A stretch of 64,000 nt of DNA from contig NZ_JBDWAS010000005.1 in assembly GCF_039978735.1 (NCBI RefSeq), positions 1-64,000 of the forward strand, given 5' to 3'. Position numbers and translations under genes: made by a program. The DNA is from Maricaulis sp039978735 (lineage in GTDB: Bacteria > Pseudomonadota > Alphaproteobacteria > Caulobacterales > Maricaulaceae). Of the stretch, positions 7,077-16,647 are shown piece by piece (position 1 is the stretch's first letter; each line of letters opens with the position of its first letter). Under the pieces are notes generated by a model. That model searched no databases. It was not told the origin of the DNA and saw nothing but the letters and a program-made list of their open reading frames with translations.

Positions 7077-8015
7077 ATGCTTCGCGGAAAAATCTATCAG
7101 CCGGACTACACGCCCCATTTTTCCGGGCACGAAACCTTCCCGCTCCGATATGGGTGGTTGAAAAAGGCTGTGGATGCCGTCCTCGCTCCGGACATCCCGT
7201 CGGACATATTCTTCTCCGACGAGGCGATCGCCCACTTCGGTGTAGGGCGTAATATGGTGAATTCAATAAAGTTTTGGGCGCTCGCCACCGGCGTGCTGGT
7301 TCAGGAAAATCTACGCTCTGAATTCAAGCTCGGTCCGCTTGGGCATGAGCTCTTTCGGCCGGAGGGAGTAGACCCCTACATGGAGCACCCCTCTACCTTA
7401 TGGGCATTGCATTGGAACCTGTGCTCGCAACCGAAACGCACAACGTGGCACTGGGTGTTTAGCTATCTCAGTCATCCGGTTTTCGAACGGGAGCAAGTGG
7501 TCGAACGCTTGCTGGCAGTGGCATTGGAGCGCGGGTGGTCACGTGTCTCCAAGGGCACTGTGAAGCGAGATGTGGAATGCTTTCTGCGCACCTATAATGC
7601 CAAGCCCGCAAGCGGCGACGACGCGCTCGAGTCGCCACTCGTTGAGCTCGGTCTTGTTCAATCGGTCGGCCGGCGCGATGGGTTTCGGCTGAATATCGGC
7701 CCTAAGCCTTCGCTTGACGACGGTGTTTTTGCTTATGCTGTCGGCAGCTTCTGGCGAGCCACATCAGATGCCAACTCCATGAGTTTCGAGAGTTTGGCTT
7801 ACGATCCGGGAAGCCCAGGAAGGGTATTCCGACTGGAAGAAGACGATCTTATCGAGCGGCTCGCAGGCTTGTCGGAAACGACAGATGGCGCGATGGCTTG
7901 GTCCGAGACCGCGGGCTTAAAGCAGCTAACTCGGAGGGGAGAACTGGAGGAGCGGGATGAGCTCGACTTTCTCCGTATGGACTACCCGCCTGCAGAGGCG
8001 AGGAGCGCCGCATGA
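7077..8015 (+). CDS. sspB: SspB-type DUF4007 protein (phosphorothioation nickase)
   Basis: 312 residues, a DUF4007 family protein. The signature FSGHETFPLRYGWLKKAVDA is at about residues 12-31, followed by FGVGRNMVNSIKFWALATGV. In described Ssp systems the DUF4007 protein nicks one DNA strand so that sulfur can be inserted there. It is the first gene of an operon in which each gene overlaps the next by ATGA (sspB-sspC at 8012-8015). The ATG at 7077 follows an inverted repeat. It is distinct from the tmRNA adaptor SspB at 831-1328. Confidence 0.9.
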   Translation: MLRGKIYQPDYTPHFSGHETFPLRYGWLKKAVDAVLAPDIPSDIFFSDEAIAHFGVGRNMVNSIKFWALATGVLVQENLRSEFKLGPLGHELFRPEGVDPYMEHPSTLWALHWNLCSQPKRTTWHWVFSYLSHPVFEREQVVERLLAVALERGWSRVSKGTVKRDVECFLRTYNAKPASGDDALESPLVELGLVQSVGRRDGFRLNIGPKPSLDDGVFAYAVGSFWRATSDANSMSFESLAYDPGSPGRVFRLEEDDLIERLAGLSETTDGAMAWSETAGLKQLTRRGELEERDELDFLRMDYPPAEARSAA

Positions 8016-11000
8016 ACTCGCTGATGGAGACCGTCACAGTCGCTCCCCGCTACCAAAAGGCCATACGGCTTGATGCGGACATCGACCAAGCAGAGGCATT
8101 GGAGGGATATGTCTCATCGCCCTCAACCGTTGAGCTTGTCGCTTCTATGGCATCCCATGTAGAGCAATCTGGCCAAGCCGCTTTCACATGGACGGGGCCG
8201 TATGGAGGGGGAAAGTCCTCTCTTGCAGTCGTGCTTTCCGGCCTTTTCTCCAATGACGACATTATCCGCAGGGCGGCTGAACGGGCTATTGGCGAGAAGG
8301 CCACAGCCAAAGTACGCAAAGCATTTCCTGGTTCCGACAGTGGCTGGAAGACCATCGGTGTAGTCGGAAGCAAAACAGACCCTGTTGGATCGATAGCAAA
8401 CGCTCTTGGCCTTCACGAGCAAGGCGTTTCTGAAACGAAGCTCCTCGAAGTGTTCGATCAGCAGCTTTCCGAGCAGGCTGGATTGCTCTTGATCGTCGAC
8501 GAAATGGGCAAGTTTCTGGAGGCGGCCGCCGCGGGCGAGGCAGATGTTCACGTCTTTCAACAACTTGCGGAGATGGCCAATCGAAGCAAGGGCAGATTCG
8601 TCTTTGTTGGCGTGCTTCATCAGGCGTTTGGCGACTATGCGGGCCGTGTCTCACGAGAGAAGCGCGACGAATGGTCAAAAATCCAAGGACGTTTCACAGA
8701 CCTCGTCGTGAACCTAGCAGAAGAAGAACAGTTAGAGGTCATTTCTCGGGCCATCGTTAGCGAAACTGGTCAAAACGACGAGTTTGTGACGATCGCAAAA
8801 TCCGCTGCAAACCTCGCGCAGCAAGGGCGTCGGCACCGCAGCAAACATCTCGTCGATGTTTTGGGTCGTTGTTGGCCCCTCCACCCTGTAACGGCTATGC
8901 TGCTAAGTCCAATCTCGCGCCGTCGCTTTGGGCAGAACCAAAGAAGCGTTTTTGGCTTCCTCAATTCCCACGAGCCGGAGGGATTTCGGAGTTTTCTGCG
9001 CGATGCGCAGCTCGGTGAACTTTATGAACCCGCGCGCCTTTGGGATTACCTTCAAATCAATCTTGAAGCATCCATTCTTGCTTCACCAGATTCTCATCGG
9101 TGGGCTACCGCATCTGAAGCCTTGGCAAGAGCTGAGACCCTGGGGGCAACTCCTAGCCATCTTCACCTATTGAAGACCATCGCTCTACTCGATCTATTTG
9201 GCGAACGGGTGGGGCTCAGAGCTACGCAGGCTATTCTAGAGCTTTGCGCTCCTAAAGATGTAGCTGCGCAAATCAGCGACCTGTCACGATGGTCCCTTAT
9301 CGTCTTCAGAAAATTCAAAGATGCCTACGCTGTTTTTGCCGGTAGCGATTTCGACATAGATAGGGCGCTTGAAGAAGCCTATCGCGAAGCTCCGGCGCTC
9401 AAGCTGTCGAAGCTCTCTGAGCTTTCTTCGCTACACCCAACGTTGGCTAAGCGCCACTACCATTCCACTGGGGCGATGCGGTGGTTTGCGAACATTCTAT
9501 TGTCGGCCGACGATCTCAAGAACGAAGCGCCGCCCAAACTGCCCAAGGGGGCGCTTGGTGCATTCGCTCTTGTGGTTACGTTAGACCCCAGCGAAAACGA
9601 TGAACTGCCGAAACTCGCAAAAGCGGCGAGCCGGCGTTGGGGTAAGCATGGCCCGCTGCTCGGCGTTTCTGAGCGCTCCTCCCGCGCCGTTGAGTTTGCC
9701 CGTGAAATGCAGGCGCTAGAATACATTCAGGACACGAATGTCGAGCACTCCGGCGATGCTATCGCCCGGCGGGAGGTCGCCTCGCGAATCGCAGAGCTAC
9801 GGGCTCGCGCCGAAGTCGAAATTCAATTGGCCTTTGAGGCGGCTGAATGGGTTTCCGCTGGAAGGGCTCCCATTCGCTTGGCAGGCGCGGATCGTAGTCG
9901 CTATGTGAGCGACGCGGCGGAAAGCAGATACCCAGATCGCCCGATTATACGGAATGAACTGCTGAATCGGGACAAGCCATCGAGCAATGCCGTCGCGGCC
10001 CAAAATGCCTTGCTCAAAGCGATGATCTTGAGGGAGGGCGAATCTCGCCTCGGCATTGAAGGTTTTCCGGCTGAAGGAGGGCTATACGCGGCGTTGTTGG
10101 AAACGCCCGGCCTCCATCGAAAGTGCAAGGGGCAGTGGCATTTCATGTCACCTGAGCCCAAAAAAGATCCAGCGAATTTGACGCCGCTCTGGAAGTCCAC
10201 TGAGGCCTTCCTTGAAGATCGAAGTGACAGGACCGTTGGGCTTCATGAGGTCTATGCCTTTTGGAGGGATGGTCGCGCCGGTTTGAAATCTGGATTGATG
10301 CCAGTTCTGTCGATGGCGTTCATCCTGTCGATGCGCGACAAGATCGCCTTCTACCGAGAAGGCGTCTTTCAGCCGTCGCTCAAAGACGTTGATGCTGATG
10401 TGCTGGCCAGAGATGCCGCCGACATCCAACTTCGGTGGATGGACCTCTCTGTTGAGGCTAAGGCCATGCTGTCCAGTATGGCAACGACTGTACGAGATCT
10501 CGATGGTCAAAACGAGCTTCTCGACCTTCAACCCATCGACGTCGCGCGCGGCCTAATTTCCATCTTTTCCGATCTGCCGCCGTGGACGACAAAAACACTG
10601 CGTCTCTCAAAAAATGCACTGCGCGTACGAAACCTCTTCAAGAAGGCACACGACCCTAACAAGTTGCTTTTTGATGACTTGCCTCGCGAACTCGGTGGGG
10701 TAACCGGCGATAACAATTTGAGCGATCTCAGCGCCGGCGTCCAAGCTGCTCTGCGTGAACTCGTGGACGCCTATCCGAATGCGGTGCGGCGTCTCGAAAC
10801 GCTGCTCTTGGCTGAGCTGAATGTTCCAAGCGAAAGTGAAGAGGCGTTGGCGGACCTGCGTGAGCGCGCGCTGAACGTCCAGAGGATGTCTGGCGATCAC
10901 CAGATAGATGCTTTCGTGGGGCGCCTTGCTGCGTTCAAAGGTGCTCCCCAGGACATGGAAGGACTGATTAGCTTGGTCCTGTCCAAACCTCCCTCCATGT

Positions 11001-11338
11001 GGAGCGACGCGGATATCGATAAAGCGGCGCTGGAGCTCGCAGACCATGCCCAGCAATTCAATCGTCTTGAGGCCTATGCGCGGGTAAAAGGTCGCCCGGA
11101 CCGCCGGCATGCGGTGGCGTTGGTTCTCGGCTTCGACGGACGGCCGACACCCTTGGCCCACGACTTTGAGGTGACAACCCAGGACCAAGCGCAGATTGAC
11201 GCGCTTGCAGAACGTTTGTCGAAGGCGATCGCTGAAGCGGGAACTCATTCCGATGAGGTGGTTTTAGCTGCCTTAGCGAAACGCCTAACCGAGACAATCA
11301 AGTCCAAGACCCAAGCGACAGAGGTGGCAGAAGCATGA
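8012..11338 (+). CDS. sspC: SspC-type large ATPase (phosphorothioation)
   Basis: 1108 residues. Walker A is TGPYGGGKSS (61-70) and Walker B LLLIVDEMGKF is near residues 157-167, with an early arrangement like STAND/DUF499-type ATPases. The rest is long and helical without a motif I recognise. In known Ssp systems SspC is the ATPase partner of SspB and SspD during modification. Start and stop overlap the neighbours (8012-8015 and 11335-11338), so stoichiometry is probably set by translational coupling. GC is a little below that of the flanking chromosome. Confidence 0.88.
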   Translation: MNSLMETVTVAPRYQKAIRLDADIDQAEALEGYVSSPSTVELVASMASHVEQSGQAAFTWTGPYGGGKSSLAVVLSGLFSNDDIIRRAAERAIGEKATAKVRKAFPGSDSGWKTIGVVGSKTDPVGSIANALGLHEQGVSETKLLEVFDQQLSEQAGLLLIVDEMGKFLEAAAAGEADVHVFQQLAEMANRSKGRFVFVGVLHQAFGDYAGRVSREKRDEWSKIQGRFTDLVVNLAEEEQLEVISRAIVSETGQNDEFVTIAKSAANLAQQGRRHRSKHLVDVLGRCWPLHPVTAMLLSPISRRRFGQNQRSVFGFLNSHEPEGFRSFLRDAQLGELYEPARLWDYLQINLEASILASPDSHRWATASEALARAETLGATPSHLHLLKTIALLDLFGERVGLRATQAILELCAPKDVAAQISDLSRWSLIVFRKFKDAYAVFAGSDFDIDRALEEAYREAPALKLSKLSELSSLHPTLAKRHYHSTGAMRWFANILLSADDLKNEAPPKLPKGALGAFALVVTLDPSENDELPKLAKAASRRWGKHGPLLGVSERSSRAVEFAREMQALEYIQDTNVEHSGDAIARREVASRIAELRARAEVEIQLAFEAAEWVSAGRAPIRLAGADRSRYVSDAAESRYPDRPIIRNELLNRDKPSSNAVAAQNALLKAMILREGESRLGIEGFPAEGGLYAALLETPGLHRKCKGQWHFMSPEPKKDPANLTPLWKSTEAFLEDRSDRTVGLHEVYAFWRDGRAGLKSGLMPVLSMAFILSMRDKIAFYREGVFQPSLKDVDADVLARDAADIQLRWMDLSVEAKAMLSSMATTVRDLDGQNELLDLQPIDVARGLISIFSDLPPWTTKTLRLSKNALRVRNLFKKAHDPNKLLFDDLPRELGGVTGDNNLSDLSAGVQAALRELVDAYPNAVRRLETLLLAELNVPSESEEALADLRERALNVQRMSGDHQIDAFVGRLAAFKGAPQDMEGLISLVLSKPPSMWSDADIDKAALELADHAQQFNRLEAYARVKGRPDRRHAVALVLGFDGRPTPLAHDFEVTTQDQAQIDALAERLSKAIAEAGTHSDEVVLAALAKRLTETIKSKTQATEVAEA

Positions 11339-12171
11339 CCGGCGATACGAAACATGTTCTCGGTCTATCGGGCGGCAAAGATAGCGCAGCGCTGGCCGTC
11401 TACATGCGTGAAAACCACCCCGAGCTGGATATAGAGTACTTCTTCACTGATACGGGAAAAGAGTTGGAAGAAGTCTACGAGTATCTCGGCCGCCTTGAGG
11501 GTTTTTTGGGCAAGCCAATCACTCGACTGAATCCCGACCGCGACTTCGATTTTTGGCTGAAGCAGTACAAGAATTTTTTGCCCTCCGCTCAGACGAGATG
11601 GTGCACAAGGATGCTCAAGCTGCGTCCCTTTGAGACTTGGTTGAAGCCGATGCTTGAGACCGGAACCAAGGTGATGAGCTATGTGGCAATTCGGGCTGAT
11701 GAGGAATATCGCGACGGCTACATGTCGACGCACCACAACCTCCAAACGGCACTTCCGTTTAAGGATGCCGGGATAGACAAATCTGGGGTGTTTGAGATCC
11801 TTGAAGGGTCTGGTCTAGGATTGCCGGCCTATTACAGTTGGCGCTCCCGCAGCGGGTGCACGTTCTGCTTCTTTCAGCAGAAAATTGAATGGGTTCGTTT
11901 GCTCGAAAATCACCCGGGCGATTTTGAGATTGCAAGAAGTTACGAAAAAAACGCTCTTGAACACGGCTCGCCATTCACTTGGAGTCAAGGTGAGTCCCTC
12001 GATGAATTGTCTCGCCCTGATCGGATCGCACAAATCAAAGCCGAACATCAGAAGCGTCTCGACCGAGCTCGCAAGAAGCTCCAACGGAACCCGCTTCGGC
12101 CGGATGATGAACCGATGGATATTGATGAGCTGTATGGACAGGCAAAAGTCTGCCTTGCGTGTCATAAATAG
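11335..12171 (+). CDS. sspD: SspD-type ATP pyrophosphatase (DndC/PAPS-reductase family)
   Basis: 278 residues with the PP-loop LSGGKDSAAL (11-20). This adenylates the DNA phosphate so that sulfur can replace a non-bridging oxygen. Cysteines stand at 90 (RWCTRMLK), 175 and 178 (SGCTFC) and in a C-terminal CLACHK (273, 276). Such clusters in the DndC family can hold an Fe-S centre, though binding here is inference. It is the last gene of the sspBCD operon and ends 8 bases from the convergent sspE gene. Confidence 0.92.
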   Translation: MTGDTKHVLGLSGGKDSAALAVYMRENHPELDIEYFFTDTGKELEEVYEYLGRLEGFLGKPITRLNPDRDFDFWLKQYKNFLPSAQTRWCTRMLKLRPFETWLKPMLETGTKVMSYVAIRADEEYRDGYMSTHHNLQTALPFKDAGIDKSGVFEILEGSGLGLPAYYSWRSRSGCTFCFFQQKIEWVRLLENHPGDFEIARSYEKNALEHGSPFTWSQGESLDELSRPDRIAQIKAEHQKRLDRARKKLQRNPLRPDDEPMDIDELYGQAKVCLACHK

Positions 12172-12179
12172 CGGTTTGT

Positions 12180-14579
12180 TTATCCCAACCAAGGGCGAAG
12201 GCGCCGCCAGAGCCTCGCCGCAAGCATCTTGCCGCGTTGGTTAATCACCGCTTCAGTCCAATCGGTGTGGGTCTGCCCGTTGACTTCTAGTCTCTCGAAG
12301 CGGGCCAGTGATCGTAGAATATGAACCTCTGTCGCATACTTAATTATCTGAGACTTCTGATCTTCCAACGCTTCTGCCACGATCGGGTCTGCTTCGAATA
12401 GTTGCTCAATCGCGGGGGCACTTTCGCAAGCTAGCGCCTTAAAAAAGGAGTGCTTGCGAGCCCAACTTCCATTGCTTGCGCTGGAATTAAATTTCTGGGG
12501 CATAAGTGTAAGGTTTCCGATGCATGTCGCGCGACTATTCCCATATATATTGGGATCCCAGATGTGGCCGGCTTCGGGCTCTAGTGGGGCGATGTGTTCG
12601 ACTGTGCCGTATTCATCAGCGTACCAATTCTGCGGACTTAGGAGTGCTGAATGCCCATCTTGTAGCATAGCGTCGGTATTTTCTGAAAATGACGCGCGAT
12701 CGTGTGCGACAAGCAACGCAAACCTACAAAGTGTGCTATGCGCGCGTTCGCCGAACCGGGTTGCTTCCGCAGCTTTCTCTGCAAACGTATCTTCACTATC
12801 ACCCAGCTTCCATTTTTGATTAACCAGGTGCAGGAGGGCTCCGCGAAGCTCAGAGACCGTAAAATCTCTAGGTTTCGCTCCGTCAAAACGTCTTGCGAGT
12901 GATGGGCAGCCCGCAACCTCCTGAATGAAGAGCTTGTGGTACTGACCATCGATGCCTGCCGTTGACCCAGAACACGCGCGAAAAAGTGTGGTGAAAGCAG
13001 CTATTGCCTTAAGGCCCTGGCAGAATTCGTACGCTGCGGTCCTAATGGCAGCTTCTCCTTGGGCCGACTCAACTCTCTCTACCAATTTGGCCACCACGGG
13101 ATAGGTCATCCTGTGCTTCATTGACCGAAGGTAGGCGACTGCCAGCTTAGCCTCATTTCGCTCTGTTAAAGACTGACCCGCAAAGTATCTATCAGGTAGC
13201 CGATCTTCACTGCGTGCTCCTGTGAAAATTCCGCACGCATCAGCGACATAGCCGACCCCCTGGTACATATCGCGTGACGCTGCGCGGTCATTCGCAAGTT
13301 CATTCCTGCATGACTTGAGAAAGCTTCTCTGCTTTTCGAGTTTTGCACCAGGGCGCGATCCATTCTGTGCGAGTGCGATGGATATCATCAGGTTTCCAGC
13401 CGCTGTTCGCTCTCTTCCTGCTCGGTCTTCGTCCTCCTGATCGCGCTCTCGAGACAGAAAGTTTTCGATTTTGGTCAGACTTGTTCGCGCAGCTTGTTGC
13501 TCTCCCAAGTTCCCGTCTATCATAAACTCTGTAATATCAGCCCTAAGTAAATCTACTGCAGTTAGTGGGACTCCAGTGCTATTTAATGTGTCGAATAGCT
13601 CAAATGCCTGCTCTTGATCGAAACTAGTGATTCTAACGAGGTCGAGGCGTGATAGGAGGTGTTCTGCAAATACAAATATACTAAACAGGTTTTTGAAATT
13701 TGCATGAACTCCGTCGTTCTCAACTAATTCCAACACGTTTTCTGGGCAATTAAGGGTATATAGATCGCACACGGATCTAAAATTATCTACAAGATCGTTT
13801 TGTGAATAACTTGGGAAAAGCCCGTTTCGTTCTGTAAGCATTTTTACGCAAACATTTACGGACGCCGATATCTCCTTGAACACGCCCTTTATTTGGTCAT
13901 GGCGACCATCCGTATTTATAGCGTCATCGTAGAATTCGCCATAGTCATATCGTTGATCCGGGTGTTCTAAAAAGTGGTGCATCGCCGAGTAGATTAGGCG
14001 AGCTTGAGGGCTGTTGAAGTTGTGAAGGGCCTCTCTTCCGAAATTCCACTGGTCGTCAGGTGCCCGCGAGAGCCTTGGAAAGCGACGATCGGTTCTTTCA
14101 TCGTCTTCAAGTTGTAGTAGAAGCAGTTTGTTGAGTTGGGAGTCGATACTACTTGATCGCCGACGCAACCACTCTATAGCTTCATCCACCACGGGGCCTC
14201 CGACACCGCCCATAGAGACTTGTCGACCGCCGGCCTCAAATTCCCGCATTGTGGATATCAGGCATTTTTTAATGCATAGGCCGATAAGTGATATTGTTGT
14301 TATTCTTTGCTGCCCATCAATAATTCTAAAAACTTTAACTTCTGTCGGGTCTTCTTCATTGTTGTCATCTGAGATTAGAATAACGCCGCCGATGAATGCG
14401 CGCTTCTTTTCCGATCTAGAAATCCCGGCATTTATACTATCAAATATTGTCTCAAAAAATTTCTTTATGTCATCGTTAGACCACGCGTACATTCTCTGGA
14501 ATGGCGGTATTACAAGCCCATGATTTTGTGTGAATACTGTCTTTAAATTTCCGGCTTTGGCCTGCACGGGTTTTACCAT
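12180..14579 (-). CDS. sspE: SspE-type restriction effector (DUF262 + DUF1524)
   Basis: 799 residues from ATG 14579 (others at 14591 and 14651). The N-terminal DUF262 domain shows IPPFQRMYAW (about 24-33) and DGQQRITTI (88-96), a nucleotide-hydrolysing, modification-sensing domain in known SspE. The C-terminal DUF1524 HNH-type nuclease shows VEHIAPLEPEAG, IGNLTLMPQKFN and a following Asn/Lys motif (about 655-715). In described systems SspE senses phosphorothioate and nicks phage DNA. It is convergent to sspBCD. Its DNA is much richer in A+T than its neighbours, which suggests a separate origin for the effector. Confidence 0.9.
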   Translation of the reverse strand: MVKPVQAKAGNLKTVFTQNHGLVIPPFQRMYAWSNDDIKKFFETIFDSINAGISRSEKKRAFIGGVILISDDNNEEDPTEVKVFRIIDGQQRITTISLIGLCIKKCLISTMREFEAGGRQVSMGGVGGPVVDEAIEWLRRRSSSIDSQLNKLLLLQLEDDERTDRRFPRLSRAPDDQWNFGREALHNFNSPQARLIYSAMHHFLEHPDQRYDYGEFYDDAINTDGRHDQIKGVFKEISASVNVCVKMLTERNGLFPSYSQNDLVDNFRSVCDLYTLNCPENVLELVENDGVHANFKNLFSIFVFAEHLLSRLDLVRITSFDQEQAFELFDTLNSTGVPLTAVDLLRADITEFMIDGNLGEQQAARTSLTKIENFLSRERDQEDEDRAGRERTAAGNLMISIALAQNGSRPGAKLEKQRSFLKSCRNELANDRAASRDMYQGVGYVADACGIFTGARSEDRLPDRYFAGQSLTERNEAKLAVAYLRSMKHRMTYPVVAKLVERVESAQGEAAIRTAAYEFCQGLKAIAAFTTLFRACSGSTAGIDGQYHKLFIQEVAGCPSLARRFDGAKPRDFTVSELRGALLHLVNQKWKLGDSEDTFAEKAAEATRFGERAHSTLCRFALLVAHDRASFSENTDAMLQDGHSALLSPQNWYADEYGTVEHIAPLEPEAGHIWDPNIYGNSRATCIGNLTLMPQKFNSSASNGSWARKHSFFKALACESAPAIEQLFEADPIVAEALEDQKSQIIKYATEVHILRSLARFERLEVNGQTHTDWTEAVINQRGKMLAARLWRRLRPWLG

Positions 14580-14783
14580 GTTGTCTCTCATTTGCACGTA
14601 GAGCGAGCTTGATGGTATTGCGCACTGAATGGCAATAGGCAAATGCGACATCGTGAGCGATCAGTGGCGGGAAAAATTGGCCTGGAAAGACGCTACCGAC
14701 CAGCAGCTCTGAGGGTTCGGCGGCAAGCGCCAAGTTGATCAGCTTTGTGTCACAGAGTGCCACCATGTCCTCTGTCCAATCTG

Positions 14784-16307
14784 CTACGAGCTCGGGCTAT
14801 GGCGATTGCCGACATGGTTATTCGCACCTCGTGCAAGCCACCACGCCATTTTTCGCATAATGGCTCTCATCGGGCAGCCGTTAGGGATGGAAGCGCGTTT
14901 TGCGAGTAGGTCGTAGGCAAAATGCAGCTCAATAGAGAGCTTTTTTCCATCCACCCAAAAGTTCGCGCACGTCAAATCGAGCAATTCGCGCGATTCTGGC
15001 GTATTCGCCGAAAAATGGCTCAACTGCGGGCTCTGAGCGAGTTCGCGCATTTTCCGTATGAAGTCATGATTTTCAGCCCGATTAAGGCCAATATTCGAAC
15101 GCTCATGCTCAGCATCGGCCAGCTGGAGCAGAAGTCCCTGGCGACGTTTGCGATAGACATCGTCGGTGAGGGGCCCATCAATCAGCAGGTCCGTGAGGCG
15201 TTCGAGGCGCTGTTCGATCTGGTGGATCTGCAAATCTATCCGCTTTCGCGCTTCGGCCTCCTTGGTGCGGAAGTCGTTTTTCAGATCTTCGTATGCGTCC
15301 ATGAGCTGGTCGGCTTCCTGCTCGGATATCTGGATACGGGAGAGGGCGGCGCCGACCTGCACATCCACATAGTCCTCCCGGATGCAGCAGGCTGAACACG
15401 TCTTGTTGCGGCATCGATAGTAGACGCGGTCCTTCTGCAACTCTCCAATGAGCAGGCGTTTGCAGGTCGCACAACGCAGCCGGCGCTTGTACGCGAAGTC
15501 GTGCACGCGCAGCTTTTCTCCGGACTTACCCTGCAGGATGTTCTGTATCCGCTCGAACAGGCGCGGGGATATCAAAGGCGTGTGGACGCCCTTGAAGGTT
15601 TCGGCGGTTTTGGAAAGCCGAATGACGCCCGCGTAGAATGGATTGTTCAACATGCGCCCGATCATGCTCGTGGAGAGCGGTTTGCCGGACGGGCTGCGCA
15701 GGCCCCGTTGTGTCATTTCTTCGCGTAGCGTGGTGATCGAGTAGCGTCCTGTTCCGTAGAGTTCGAAAGCTTTGGTCACTAGCGGCCCTGCGGTCGGATC
15801 GACCGTCTTGGGCTTGCCAGGACCCTGGTTGAGATAGCCGATCGGGGCGGGGAGGGGATAGAGGCCTTGCTTGAGGCGGCCGTAAAAACCCTTTCGCGTC
15901 TCCTCGCGCAGATTCCGGATGTAGTCGGCTGCGATCACCACCTGGATGTCGGCCGACAATCGCCCGCTTCGTGACGACAGATCGAGATCCTCGTTGGCGA
16001 TATGGACTTCAACGCCCAGATCGCCCAACTCGCCAAGATCGGCCCAGTCCCGGAAATTCCTCGTGCCGCGGTCAACGCGGTGCAGAATGACCCCGCTCGC
16101 TTTTCTTCGGCGAAGCTGTTTGAGCATCGCACCGAAGACGGGTCGGCCCTGCTTAGCGGCGGTTTGCCGTTCCTCGAACCACTGGGAAATCGTGAGATTC
16201 TTTCGGTCCGCGTATTGCTGAATAGCGCTACGCTGTTCCTGAAGCGAAACGCCTTTCTGTCCTTGTTTGACAGTCGACACACGAATGTACGCGAAATATT
16301 CCCTCAT
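14784..16307 (-). CDS. Large serine recombinase (second copy in island)
   Basis: 507 residues. The resolvase catalytic domain starts at FAYIRVSTVKQGQKG, nucleophile S11. The usual recombinase domain follows (RGLRSPSGKPLSTSMIGRML), then a zinc ribbon (CATCKRLLIG ... CRNKTCSACC) and a coiled-coil region rich in Glu/Arg. All parts of an active enzyme seem present. A small gene at 16328-16537 lies 20 bases upstream, and operator copy B is just beyond that. I did not find direct repeats marking a separate element for it. Confidence 0.9.
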   Translation of the reverse strand: MREYFAYIRVSTVKQGQKGVSLQEQRSAIQQYADRKNLTISQWFEERQTAAKQGRPVFGAMLKQLRRRKASGVILHRVDRGTRNFRDWADLGELGDLGVEVHIANEDLDLSSRSGRLSADIQVVIAADYIRNLREETRKGFYGRLKQGLYPLPAPIGYLNQGPGKPKTVDPTAGPLVTKAFELYGTGRYSITTLREEMTQRGLRSPSGKPLSTSMIGRMLNNPFYAGVIRLSKTAETFKGVHTPLISPRLFERIQNILQGKSGEKLRVHDFAYKRRLRCATCKRLLIGELQKDRVYYRCRNKTCSACCIREDYVDVQVGAALSRIQISEQEADQLMDAYEDLKNDFRTKEAEARKRIDLQIHQIEQRLERLTDLLIDGPLTDDVYRKRRQGLLLQLADAEHERSNIGLNRAENHDFIRKMRELAQSPQLSHFSANTPESRELLDLTCANFWVDGKKLSIELHFAYDLLAKRASIPNGCPMRAIMRKMAWWLARGANNHVGNRHSPSS

Positions 16308-16327
16308 ATATCAATTAGTTATTTGAT

Positions 16328-16537
16328 CTATAAGATAGAATCCTTTTTCGAAAGAGTCGAATCTCTTCGGGGGGAGTTGTCGGCCCGTGATTGAGAGCTG
16401 AGGCGCATAGCGATGCGTTCGACGAGGGCGATATAGCGCAGCAGCTGCGCTTCTTCTGCCTGGATTTGCCCTTCCGTGAACTCGTCCGGAAGGAGGGCGC
16501 GCAAGAACTCGATGCGGGGCGGGTTTGGTGTAGACAT
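16328..16537 (-). CDS. Small hypothetical protein upstream of recombinase
   Basis: 69 residues from ATG 16537 (MSTPNPPRIEFLRALLPDEF...). The first 45 residues are predicted helical; the tail is Ser/Arg/Lys-rich and probably disordered. It lies directly before the recombinase on the same strand and downstream of operator copy B (16576-16608), so it is probably co-transcribed and could modulate the recombinase, like a directionality factor. That role is inference. Confidence 0.5.
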   Translation of the reverse strand: MSTPNPPRIEFLRALLPDEFTEGQIQAEEAQLLRYIALVERIAMRLSSQSRADNSPRRDSTLSKKDSIL

Positions 16538-16575
16538 AGGTTCTGAGCATACCCTGGCGGGCGTTCCGTTGTAGG

Positions 16576-16608
16576 CGTGGGTACTCGCATGCCCTGCAAA
16601 TGCCCACG
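16576..16608. promoter_or_regulatory. Island-wide operator copy B
   Basis: Left arm CGTGGGTACTCGCA (16576-16589; three mismatches to copy A), spacer TGCCC, right arm TGCAAATGCCCACG (16595-16608, perfect). The geometry is the same 14-5-14 as copy A. It lies between the leftward small gene/recombinase pair and the rightward ATPase gene, 40 bases before the ATG at 16648. Confidence 0.75.
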
Positions 16609-16647
16609 TCTGGTGGCCGCGCCGGTCACGGGCGATGCTTTGCGCAT

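Noticed and set aside
14476..14766. 96-codon frame overlapping the start of sspE
   Set aside because: No ribosome site or motif, and two thirds of it lies inside sspE in another frame; at most a remnant of something lost between sspE and the recombinase.
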